Below are positions 35,299 through 44,041 of a DNA stretch of 64,000 bases, in pieces. Source of the stretch: Bacillota bacterium (lineage in GTDB: Bacteria > Bacillota_I > Bacilli_A > RFN20 > CAG-826); the NCBI GenBank assembly GCA_023393065.1, contig JAEWMX010000006.1, positions 1-64,000 of the forward strand, in the 5' to 3' direction. Below the pieces are notes generated by a model that was not told the origin of the DNA, searched no databases, and saw only the letters and a program-made list of their open reading frames with translations. Positions within the stretch are counted from its first letter, which is position 1; every line of letters begins with the position of its first letter. The position numbers and the translations under genes are program-made.

Positions 35299-38200
35299 AT
35301 GAGCGAACGAGAATTTATTAAGCAATTTGTAGAAAAAGAAATAATTGGACCTTCAAACGACTTGCTTGCCGATGACGGACAAGAGCTATTGCTCTATGAC
35401 AGACCGACAGCGAGATACATCTCCGGAATCCTTTATCCGCAAAACGAGAACGTTGACACCATTCAAACTGATATAGACGTTGGCGATGAAGATCTGCTGG
35501 ATCAAGAGGGAGAAGAAGTTGCTGATATCGAAACCCTACCGGTTGACAACAATAGTTTGTCTTACGAAGACACAGAAGAATGGCTTAATCTTTCTAACGC
35601 ATATAAACAATCTGCATTGAGCATTACTGTCTGCACTAACGAAAACGAGACATTCGATATTATTGTTAACGCAGCGGTTTATTTTAAAGAAAAAAATGAA
35701 AAAGCAATTGGGAGCATGGGAGGTTTTGCCTTTCACAGAAAACCAATAAACATCGAGATAAAATCTTTTGAATATGGCCCCCCTTCAAACAAACCCTATA
35801 CAAAGAAGCTTTCGTTCGAAGACAAACCAATCAATTTAGAAATTCATATTTTCTTTAGATACTCTCAAGGTGACCGAAAAGTATATACCATCACCCTCGA
35901 AAATTCTAACATCGGCGATAAAACAAACGATGATACTCAGTCCTTTTTTCAAGTAGAACTATTGTTGAGAAGCAAAACCCATTTTTTTGAATTGCCAGAG
36001 CTTTTCAAGAATAATCGAGACGAGGACTATCTCCTAAACAGGCTGCTTTATCGAGAAACTAAAAAATATGCAGTGGGTCACGGATGTTCTCCAAAATGGG
36101 ATGAAAAAGCGGAGACCGTTACAGAAATTTCCAGTGATTTCATGCCCTCTTTTGAAAACCAATCAATAATGCCGACATACTATCCAAACATTGATTTGAG
36201 CATGTTAAACATGTCAGAGAAAGGCCATAAAAACCGATTAGAAATTCTTGAAACACTAGATGGATTGGTTCTCGAATATACAAAATGGATTTCTCAAGTT
36301 GAGAGTAAAATCAGTGCACTTGGCGACAAGGATTTTGTTGATATTGCAGCGAAAAACATGAAACTGTGTTCTGAATGCAGAGACAGAATGTCTTACGGAA
36401 TATCGATTTTGAGAAAAAATGATAAGGCCTTTAAGGCCTTCCAATATATGAATGAGGCAATGTTATTGCAGCAACTTCACTCTTCAATTGAAAAGAGGAC
36501 TTGGCTAGTTGATGAAAAGAAGCTAACCGCTTTATCTGTGCCGCTGCCAGATATTATAAATAAATCCACATGGGGCAACGTAAAAGGTGTTTGGAGGCCA
36601 TTCCAAATCGCATTTATATTAATGAATATCAGATCAATTGTTGAAGTCGAGAGCGAAGAAAGAGAAAATGTTGAATTAATATGGTTTCCTACAGGCGGAG
36701 GCAAAACAGAAGCATATTTGGGCCTCTCAAGTTTCATCATTTTCTTGAGAAGGTTATTAAACCCATTAGATAAAGGTACTGATGTGATCATGCGCTACAC
36801 CCTTAGACTGCTTACCGCTCAACAATATGAAAGAGCCGCAACAATGATTTGCGCTTGCGATTTTTTGCGTTCACAAAATCAATCTCTATTGGGGCAAAAC
36901 GAGATATCAATCGGTCTGTGGGTTGGCGGCGATTCAACACCAAACAAAAGAAAAGAAGCAATCGAAGCTCGAAAAAAAATGTATTCAGGCGAAAACACTA
37001 AGAACAATCCCTTTGTGATACTAAAATGCCCTTGGTGTGGAGCGGAAATGGGAATCTTGTCTCATACACATGGAAAATCTCCAAAAAAAGATTTCATACG
37101 TGGATATAAAAGAGATAAACTAACTGAAACGGTTTTCTTTCAATGCGATAATCCTGACTGCCACTTTAGCGAACAAGGAGGCTATCGATTGCCTTTATAT
37201 GTGATTGATGAAGATATATATGAAAAGCCCCCATCACTAATTATCGGAACTGTGGATAAGTTTGCAATGTTGCCCTTTTTGCCTCAGGCAAACTCGATTT
37301 TCGGATTAGATAAAAATGGTACTAGAATAAAGATACCATCACTAATTATTCAAGACGAGCTTCATTTAATCTCAGGACCCCTAGGATCAACTGTTTCTCT
37401 ATATGAAACAATGATTGATTATTTGACAACCGATTTTTCAAATAAAGATAAACCGATAAGACCAAAAATTATTGCATCTACTGCCACTATAAGCAGGGCA
37501 AAAGAACAATGTCGAAATCTTTATTGCCGTCCCGAAAAACGAATAAAGATATTTCCTCCTTCTGGGATCGATGCAGGAGAATCATTTTTTGCTCACGTCA
37601 AGAAAACAAGCGACGTTCCTGGCAGGCTGTATGTCGGCCTATATATGCCGGGCTCATCCTCACAAGCAACAGCATCGATTCACGTGCTTTCTTCTATTAT
37701 TCAAGCATCTAAGCGGATACCCTCTCAATTAATTGACCCTTATTGGACAAACGTTGTATATTTTAATGCGCTTAAAGAGCTTGGACAGGCAGAAACTTGG
37801 ATAAATGCTGACATCACCGAATATTCGAAGACAATAAACAAGAGAATAGCGGACGGTAATGACAGATACATCAATCGTTATTCAGAACTCACAAGTCGAA
37901 TAAGCGGCCATCGAATTGCCGAGTCGCTTGATGAGCTCAAAATATCATATGGTGACCAAAGCAAAACGGCGATTGACATCTGTTTGGCTACAAACATGAT
38001 ATCCGTTGGATTAGATGTTTCTCGGCTTGGTCTAATGACTGTCATGGGGCAACCCAAAACGGCATCAGAATACATTCAAGCAACAAGCCGCGTCGGAAGA
38101 AATCCTGAAAATCCAGGGATAATATTTACTATATATAGCCCTTCAAAACCTCGTGACAAATCGATTTTTGAAAATTTTCAGAATTTTCATTCAAAAATGT

Positions 38201-38655
38201 ACACATACGTAGAGCCTACAAGCGTCACTCCGTTTTCGCCACAATTAAGAGACAGGGCTCTTGCTGCGGTGTTTTTTGGCATGGCCCGTCTAAAAGGCCC
38301 AGAAAAACACTTTGAGCTTCCACAGCTTGTTATTAAAGATGAGGCCATGATTTTGAATATTACTAATGCAATTGTTGACAGGGTTGCTTTTGTCGATATT
38401 GCAGAAAAAGATAATACTCGGAAACAGATTATCGGCATTATCAAGAATTGGCAGATGCAGAACCCTCTTAAGTACTCTTTTCCATTTTCACGCAAAAATG
38501 ATTATAGTGGATGTCTGGAAATTCCTTGCTTTTATCCAAACTCATTGATTGTTGATGATGATTGGAAAATACGTTCAAACTCAATTCCAACATCAATGAG
38601 AAGCGTTGACAAAGAATGCTGCATAAAAATAGTGCGAAGGGAAGAAGACTTATAA
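35299..38655 (+). CDS. drmA: DISARM helicase DrmA
   Basis: 1118 residues from the ATG at 35299, chosen because AAAGG precedes it and the longer frame lies inside the NERD gene. Helicase motifs are IWFPTGGGKTEAYLGLSSF (Walker A, about 460-478), IIQDELHLISGPLG (DExH box as DELH, about 684) and ASTATISRA (motif III). ATNMISVGLDVSRLGLMTVM and QATSRVGRNPENPG are motifs V and VI. A CPWCG ... CDNPDC zinc pair lies around 577-620. The combination of DELH helicase with FENFQNFHSKMYTYVEPTSV after motif VI is what I associate with DrmA. With DrmB it forms the core complex that engages incoming DNA. It overlaps drmB by one base. Confidence 0.82.
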   Translation: MSEREFIKQFVEKEIIGPSNDLLADDGQELLLYDRPTARYISGILYPQNENVDTIQTDIDVGDEDLLDQEGEEVADIETLPVDNNSLSYEDTEEWLNLSNAYKQSALSITVCTNENETFDIIVNAAVYFKEKNEKAIGSMGGFAFHRKPINIEIKSFEYGPPSNKPYTKKLSFEDKPINLEIHIFFRYSQGDRKVYTITLENSNIGDKTNDDTQSFFQVELLLRSKTHFFELPELFKNNRDEDYLLNRLLYRETKKYAVGHGCSPKWDEKAETVTEISSDFMPSFENQSIMPTYYPNIDLSMLNMSEKGHKNRLEILETLDGLVLEYTKWISQVESKISALGDKDFVDIAAKNMKLCSECRDRMSYGISILRKNDKAFKAFQYMNEAMLLQQLHSSIEKRTWLVDEKKLTALSVPLPDIINKSTWGNVKGVWRPFQIAFILMNIRSIVEVESEERENVELIWFPTGGGKTEAYLGLSSFIIFLRRLLNPLDKGTDVIMRYTLRLLTAQQYERAATMICACDFLRSQNQSLLGQNEISIGLWVGGDSTPNKRKEAIEARKKMYSGENTKNNPFVILKCPWCGAEMGILSHTHGKSPKKDFIRGYKRDKLTETVFFQCDNPDCHFSEQGGYRLPLYVIDEDIYEKPPSLIIGTVDKFAMLPFLPQANSIFGLDKNGTRIKIPSLIIQDELHLISGPLGSTVSLYETMIDYLTTDFSNKDKPIRPKIIASTATISRAKEQCRNLYCRPEKRIKIFPPSGIDAGESFFAHVKKTSDVPGRLYVGLYMPGSSSQATASIHVLSSIIQASKRIPSQLIDPYWTNVVYFNALKELGQAETWINADITEYSKTINKRIADGNDRYINRYSELTSRISGHRIAESLDELKISYGDQSKTAIDICLATNMISVGLDVSRLGLMTVMGQPKTASEYIQATSRVGRNPENPGIIFTIYSPSKPRDKSIFENFQNFHSKMYTYVEPTSVTPFSPQLRDRALAAVFFGMARLKGPEKHFELPQLVIKDEAMILNITNAIVDRVAFVDIAEKDNTRKQIIGIIKNWQMQNPLKYSFPFSRKNDYSGCLEIPCFYPNSLIVDDDWKIRSNSIPTSMRSVDKECCIKIVRREEDL

Positions 38656-40529
38656 TGGCTATCGAAAGTAAATTGAGAAGATCACAAATTATTCAAACTT
38701 GGGGAGTAGGCAGCATTGTTCCTTTTCCTAATGACGTATCTGTGATAATTAGCGGCATAGATCAATGGGACTACACAAACTTGAATCCGGACGATTATGT
38801 CATTAAAGACGAACGGTTGGCTCAAAGGTTAAGGGTATCCGAGCTTAGATTCCCCCCGACATATATCAATAAAGACAAAGGCGGTTTGTCCTCAAATCAT
38901 TATGTTTATGCATATAGATTTCCTCTTTGGCATTATTGCCCTACATGCGGGCACATGGAAAAAATAAGCCCATACAAAATCGGACCCGTTATGTGTGATC
39001 ATTATTTATCTGGCAAAGAGCATTTAAAGCCACGGCAAATGGTTCCTGAGAGATTCATTGTTTCTTGCCCCGATGGGCATCTAATGGATTTCCCCTTTCT
39101 AGAATATGTTCATGGCCTGAACGACATGCGTCCATCAGAATACAAAAACCATCAACATAAATTAAGAAGACTTAGCGGTGGCAAATCCGCCTCATTATCT
39201 GGCATCGTTTATAAATGCGAAGAAGAAGGTTGCGGGGCAAAAAGAAGTTTTAGCGGAGTGACACAACAAGGCTCTCTCCGAGATGTTTCGCTAATAGAAT
39301 CTGATAACGAAAAGATTTGTCCAGGAAGTATGCCTTGGCTTGGAAAAAAGCATGAAACCTGCAAACATTCAAGCGAAGAATTGCGTGTAATACAACGCGG
39401 TGGATCTAATGTGTGGTTTGCTGAGACTAGAAGCTCAATTTATATACCCCCTTTCACTGGCGACGATGCAGACAGAAGAATACTTCAATTGGTTGATAAA
39501 TTCTGGCCAATAATTAGCGGTCGTCTATTAAATGGAGAGTTCGAAAAGGAAATCAAATTTATCGCCGAGATAAACCACGTCGACACAGATAAATTGTTGA
39601 AGTGTTTCGAAAGCAAAAAGAATGGCGAATCCGACCATAACTGCTGTGAAATTGACGAAGATAGTTACAGAATGCAAGAATATGCCGTTATTAAGAAGGA
39701 TTACGGCAATGACAACTCGGATCTTTTCGTTAAAAGTTTTAATTCGTTAGATTGGTACCCCTTACTTAGCGATTATTTCGATTCAATTTCGCTTGTTTAT
39801 AAGTTGAAAGAAACAAGAGCGTTTGTGGGTTTTTCTAGACTTGAACCCTCTGCGGGTAAAACCATTGAACAATACAGAAGCATGATCTCAGATGAAAAGG
39901 TATCTTGGATTCCGGCGATGCAAATAGCTAGTGAAGGTTTGTTTTTATCCTTCAAAAAAAGCGCAATCGAATTGTGGAAGAAAAATCCTATTATCCAACA
40001 GAGAATTAAGGCAATTTCAAAAAACTATAACGCGTCATATTATAATCGACAAAAAGCCAATGTTGAGTTGAATCCAGAATATATATTGATACACACATTT
40101 AGTCACATTTTGATTGCTGAATTAAGCAAAAAATGCGGCTATGGGTCTTCGTCTATTCGAGAGCGACTATATGTTAGTTTAAACAAAAAAACCGAAATGT
40201 TTGGAGTTCTTCTCTATACCTCAGCCGGTGATTCTGAAGGATCCCTCGGAGGTCTCGTGAGAGAAGGAAAACCCGATTATCTTACTGATACTATTATCGG
40301 AGCACTACAATCTACAGAATGGTGTTCTTCTGATCCGATTTGCATCAATTCAAAGGGTCAAGGACCAGATTCATGTAATCTTTCCGCATGTCATAATTGT
40401 GCGCTTTTGCCAGAAACTTGTTGTGAGACGGGCAACAGGCTTCTTGATAGAGGCATGCTGATTGATGTTTCTCCAAAAAGCGGCAATGGTTTCTTTCAGA
40501 AGCTTTTGGATAAGGTTAAAGGAACCTGA
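38655..40529 (+). CDS. drmB: DISARM protein DrmB (DUF1998)
   Basis: 624 residues from the ATG at 38655, whose A is the last base of the drmA stop; the longer frame starts inside drmA. The N-terminus RRSQIIQTWGVGSIVPFPND is typical of DrmB. Several Cys/His pairs look like zinc sites: HYCPTCGHMEK, VMCDHY and CEEEGCGAKR. The C-terminal DUF1998 domain contains LIHTFSHILIAEL, TSAGDSEGSLGGLV and the cysteine cluster CINSKGQGPDSCNLSACHNC. DrmA-DrmB is the minimal conserved core of all DISARM classes. Confidence 0.82.
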   Translation: MAIESKLRRSQIIQTWGVGSIVPFPNDVSVIISGIDQWDYTNLNPDDYVIKDERLAQRLRVSELRFPPTYINKDKGGLSSNHYVYAYRFPLWHYCPTCGHMEKISPYKIGPVMCDHYLSGKEHLKPRQMVPERFIVSCPDGHLMDFPFLEYVHGLNDMRPSEYKNHQHKLRRLSGGKSASLSGIVYKCEEEGCGAKRSFSGVTQQGSLRDVSLIESDNEKICPGSMPWLGKKHETCKHSSEELRVIQRGGSNVWFAETRSSIYIPPFTGDDADRRILQLVDKFWPIISGRLLNGEFEKEIKFIAEINHVDTDKLLKCFESKKNGESDHNCCEIDEDSYRMQEYAVIKKDYGNDNSDLFVKSFNSLDWYPLLSDYFDSISLVYKLKETRAFVGFSRLEPSAGKTIEQYRSMISDEKVSWIPAMQIASEGLFLSFKKSAIELWKKNPIIQQRIKAISKNYNASYYNRQKANVELNPEYILIHTFSHILIAELSKKCGYGSSSIRERLYVSLNKKTEMFGVLLYTSAGDSEGSLGGLVREGKPDYLTDTIIGALQSTEWCSSDPICINSKGQGPDSCNLSACHNCALLPETCCETGNRLLDRGMLIDVSPKSGNGFFQKLLDKVKGT

Positions 40530-40541
40530 TATGATAACATT

Positions 40542-40547
40542 TATAAT
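40542..40547 (+). promoter_or_regulatory. TATAAT box 8 bases before the endonuclease start
   Basis: A perfect TATAAT ends eight bases before the ATG at 40556; there is no Shine-Dalgarno and no convincing -35. It could give the endonuclease its own leaderless transcript, separate from the upstream genes. Confidence 0.45.
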
Positions 40548-40555
40548 AAGAAGCT

Positions 40556-41812
40556 ATGAACAATAAGTGCCAGACCGCCGAAATTATCGGCAGAATTCCA
40601 ATTGAGACAAGGCGGGAACACAATCTCGTCGTCGATAAAATATACAAACCTCACTCTAGTCTAAAGGGCGCCGAAGCAGATCCTATTTCAAACATCTTTG
40701 GCGTCGCAAACATGGGTGGTTTTCGCAAAAGAGTTTTTAAAAATGGGAAAGAAAAAGAAGTTCGTTTTGTCGTTTTATACACTACGTGGGAAGACCTTTA
40801 TTGGCACGATGAAATTGATGAAGAATTAGGTATATATATTTACTATGGTGACAATAAAACTGCGGGTTCCGACTTACACAACACGTCTTTGAAGGGAAAT
40901 ACTTTTCTAAAAGATGTTTTCGAATACGCCGCAAGCGATGATTTTGATGTACGTCTAAAAATTCCACCAATATTTGTCTTTTGCAAAAATAAAGGCCGCG
41001 AAGTTCAATTCAAAGGACTTGTTGTTCCAGGAATCAAGGATAAGGACCCAAAAGATTGGCTAACTGCTGTGTGGGCTAATAGAAAAGAAGGTGGTAGATT
41101 TCAAAACTACAAAGCACTTTTCACAATATTGGATACTTCTAGTGGTTCATACCATTCCAATGAAGCTTCCATTAACTTAGAGTGGCTTACAGATATTGAA
41201 AGCGGAAAAGCTTATGAAAGCATTTATGCGCCAAATGCTTGGAAAAAGTACATTAGTTGTGGCAAGTTTAAACCCTTAATGTGTGTTAAAGAAAAAGCAT
41301 ATCGTAGTCAAATAGAACAATTGCCCAAAACACCAACCGGAAAAGAAATGCTTAACCACCTTCACAATTATTTTATAGATAAAGACGGCGGTTATAGTTT
41401 CGAAAAATTCGCTTGTGAAATTACCAAAAGCATGAATTCATCAATATTAGAAATAACTAACACTCGTCCTGTTCGCGATGGTGGATTTGATGGAATAGGC
41501 AAATATAAGATTTTTGATTCACTTGAGAATTCAATATCAGTAGACTTTTTTCTTGAAGCTAAATGTTACAAATTTAGCAAAGGTTGTGGCGTCAAAGAGA
41601 CATCCAGACTAATATCGAGAATAAAAAATAGGCAATTTGGTATTTTATTTACTACATCCTACTTAAGCCAGCAAGCATACGAAGAGATAACAGAAGATGA
41701 GCAACCGGTTATCGTAATTTCCGGAGGAGATATTGTTCAACACCTGATGTATAAACTGGATATAGCAAATACGGTAGAGCTTGAAAAATGGCTAACCAAC
41801 AATGAATATTGA
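40556..41812 (+). CDS. Restriction endonuclease, AspBHI-like N-terminal and Mrr-like catalytic domain
   Basis: 418 residues. The N-terminal 200 residues (GIYIYYGDNKTAGSDLHNTS, then GNTFLKDVFEYA) look like the DNA-binding part of AspBHI/MspJI-type modification-dependent enzymes. The C-terminal part is a PD-(D/E)XK nuclease: RDGGFDGIGKY with the metal Asp (about 305-315), FFLEAKCYKF with E-x-K (about 332) and a trailing GILFTTSYLSQQAYEE. That arrangement follows Mrr-like enzymes. It is the last gene of the + strand island, 26 bases behind drmB, with a possible promoter of its own. Whether it cuts modified or unmodified DNA is open, since the operon itself makes 5-methylcytosine. Confidence 0.7.
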   Translation: MNNKCQTAEIIGRIPIETRREHNLVVDKIYKPHSSLKGAEADPISNIFGVANMGGFRKRVFKNGKEKEVRFVVLYTTWEDLYWHDEIDEELGIYIYYGDNKTAGSDLHNTSLKGNTFLKDVFEYAASDDFDVRLKIPPIFVFCKNKGREVQFKGLVVPGIKDKDPKDWLTAVWANRKEGGRFQNYKALFTILDTSSGSYHSNEASINLEWLTDIESGKAYESIYAPNAWKKYISCGKFKPLMCVKEKAYRSQIEQLPKTPTGKEMLNHLHNYFIDKDGGYSFEKFACEITKSMNSSILEITNTRPVRDGGFDGIGKYKIFDSLENSISVDFFLEAKCYKFSKGCGVKETSRLISRIKNRQFGILFTTSYLSQQAYEEITEDEQPVIVISGGDIVQHLMYKLDIANTVELEKWLTNNEY

Positions 41813-41853
41813 TCGAATTTGTCGAGTTGGAAAACGACAGCTGTATTAATTAT

Positions 41854-43908
41854 CTATAACTTCATCCCAACTTCCCAAGCTCTCCAAATGACAGTGCGGA
41901 GATTTCCAACACTCACACAGTCACCGACGAGGTGGATGTTTTTGCCTTTTTGCGCTAAAGGTGCTGGGTTATAACCGATAGACACCAAGACATCATCAGC
42001 TTTGATTTCAAAGGACTTGCCGTCTTTATCGATCGCTATGATGCCGTCATCTTTTACTTCTGCTAGTTTGGTTTCTAAATACACTGGAACATTGTGCAAC
42101 GCAAAGTATTCTCTTAAGAAGGAGCTATTAGCCAAACAAACGCCTTTAACGGCAATTAAGTCATTCTTCATCTCGACGATAATCGGTTTCTTACCTTTAA
42201 GGTGTAAGTCATATGCGACTTCGCAACCGGTAAGGCCTCCGCCGATGACGATGACCGTCTCTCCAACTTTCTTTTCGCCAGTTAGGTATTCTTTGACTTC
42301 AATCGCCTTGTCAAAACCTTTGACTGGAATGCGTTTTGGTGTTGATCCGGTCGCGATGACGTATTCATCGGCATTAACGCTTGATAAGTCTTTGACCTCG
42401 GTATTGTATTTGACCTCGATACCTAAGTCCTTAATCTCTTTTTGATACCAATGGACTAAAGCTTTTTCTTTATCCTTAAACGAAGGATTAGAAGCATAGA
42501 CAAAGACTCCACCTAAGACATCACTCTTTTCGTAGATTGTGACTTTATGGCCTCGTAGATGGGCGACACGAGCGGCTTCCATACCGCCGATACCGCCGCC
42601 GATGACAGCGATGTTTTTAATCTTCTTAGCTTTGCTAATATGGTATTTCTTTGATTGCATCGTCTCGGCGTTAATCGCGCAGCGAGACATATGGATTGTG
42701 TCATGCAAATCCTGATCGTTGGCGACGCCTTTATAGTGCGCCATATTAAAGCAACCGTTATGGCAAGTGATGCAAGGACGAATCTTGTCTTCTTTGCCTT
42801 CCATCAATTTGGTTACCCATTCGGCATCCGCTAAGAATTGACGGGCGACGCCCATGCCATCTAGACGGCCTTCGCTTATTGATTTAGCCGCGGCATCAGG
42901 TTCCATTCTTCCAGCGGCCACAACCGGAATCGTAACGAACTTTTTGATATGTTCGACATCTTCGAGGTTGCAGTTATGAGGCATGTAGCCCGGGGGATGC
43001 GACCAATACCAAGCGTCGTAGGTTCCGTTGTCGCAGTTGAGCATATCGTAACCGGCATCCTGCAAGTACTTCGCGGCCTTTTCGCTTTCTTCCATATCGC
43101 GTCCGACTTCGACGTACTTTTCGCCCGGTAAAGCACCGGAACGGAAACCTTTTGTTTTAGACACCACCGAGTAACGCAAGCTGACGGGGAAGTCCTCTCC
43201 GCATTCTTTTTTAATGGCTTTGACGACTTCGACTGGGAAGCGATAACGGTTTTCGAAAGAACCTCCGTAATTATCAGTTCTTTGATTCGTGTATTTAAGC
43301 GTAAATTGATCGAGGACATAGCCTTCGTGCACGGCGTGTACTTCGACACCATCAACTCCGGCATCTTTGCATAGTTTTGCCGTCTTGGCATAAGCTTCGA
43401 TAATCTGGTTGATTTCTTTTAAGGTCATAGCTCTTGACGGAACTTTGTCTGACCACCGATTGGGATTGGGGCTCGGAGCGGCGGTCATATAGTCGATATC
43501 CAACACCGGTTTAGCTAGCACCTTTAAGACCTTGTTTGACCCAAGCATTTCCATGACATGCGAGATGGCTAATGAACGGCCAAAACCCGCGGTCAATTGA
43601 ATAAAAAGCTTGGCTCCGGTTTTATGATATTCTTCCATGAATGGTTTTAACTTCTTAAAAGCGCCTTTGCTCTTATAAAGCCATTGACCACCCATTGGAT
43701 TCTTAAGCGGAGCGATACCCGGCAAAATAAGACCGACGTTATTTTTGGCTCTCTCGAGCAAAAACTTCGCGGCCTCTTCATCGAAGTGATGTGGTTCCAT
43801 CCAACCGAAAATAGATGTTCCGCCCATCGAGGTCATGACAATGCGATTTTTAATGTCGACATTGCCAATCTTCCAAGGCGTAAACAGCGGCTTGTAGATT
43901 TCTTTCAT
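41854..43908 (-). CDS. NADH:flavin oxidoreductase / 2-enoate or 2,4-dienoyl-CoA reductase family flavoprotein
   Basis: 684 residues. An old-yellow-enzyme TIM barrel (about 1-370) has NRIVMTSMGG, GVDGVEVHAVHEGYVLDQF, TDNYGGSFENRYRFPVEVV and AGRMEPDAA. A [4Fe-4S] cysteine set RPCITCHNGCF followed by CAIN comes next (about 380-415). The C-terminal FAD/NAD part has IAVIGGGIGGMEAARVAHLR and VIVIGGGLTGCEVAYDLHLK. Family members reduce carbon-carbon double bonds of enoates or dienoyl-CoAs with FMN, FAD and an iron-sulfur cluster; they are oxygen-sensitive. It is divergent from the aconitase X operon with about 130 bases between, so a shared pathway is plausible. Confidence 0.88.
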   Translation of the reverse strand: MKEIYKPLFTPWKIGNVDIKNRIVMTSMGGTSIFGWMEPHHFDEEAAKFLLERAKNNVGLILPGIAPLKNPMGGQWLYKSKGAFKKLKPFMEEYHKTGAKLFIQLTAGFGRSLAISHVMEMLGSNKVLKVLAKPVLDIDYMTAAPSPNPNRWSDKVPSRAMTLKEINQIIEAYAKTAKLCKDAGVDGVEVHAVHEGYVLDQFTLKYTNQRTDNYGGSFENRYRFPVEVVKAIKKECGEDFPVSLRYSVVSKTKGFRSGALPGEKYVEVGRDMEESEKAAKYLQDAGYDMLNCDNGTYDAWYWSHPPGYMPHNCNLEDVEHIKKFVTIPVVAAGRMEPDAAAKSISEGRLDGMGVARQFLADAEWVTKLMEGKEDKIRPCITCHNGCFNMAHYKGVANDQDLHDTIHMSRCAINAETMQSKKYHISKAKKIKNIAVIGGGIGGMEAARVAHLRGHKVTIYEKSDVLGGVFVYASNPSFKDKEKALVHWYQKEIKDLGIEVKYNTEVKDLSSVNADEYVIATGSTPKRIPVKGFDKAIEVKEYLTGEKKVGETVIVIGGGLTGCEVAYDLHLKGKKPIIVEMKNDLIAVKGVCLANSSFLREYFALHNVPVYLETKLAEVKDDGIIAIDKDGKSFEIKADDVLVSIGYNPAPLAQKGKNIHLVGDCVSVGNLRTVIWRAWEVGMKL

Positions 43909-44041
43909 AGTTATATCCCCTTTGTCTTTATTGTAAGGCTTTTGACGGTTATATTGGTAATAGTAAATAACAAAAACTCGGCAAAAGCGCCTTGAACAAT
44001 ATGGGCTAGGGTGTCAATATTAAGATAAAGAGGGGCAAATT

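Noticed and set aside
27700..41812. A phospholipase-D (DrmC) gene hidden in the island
   Set aside because: No HxKxxxxD pair of motifs appears in any of the seven proteins and no unexplained coding gap remains.
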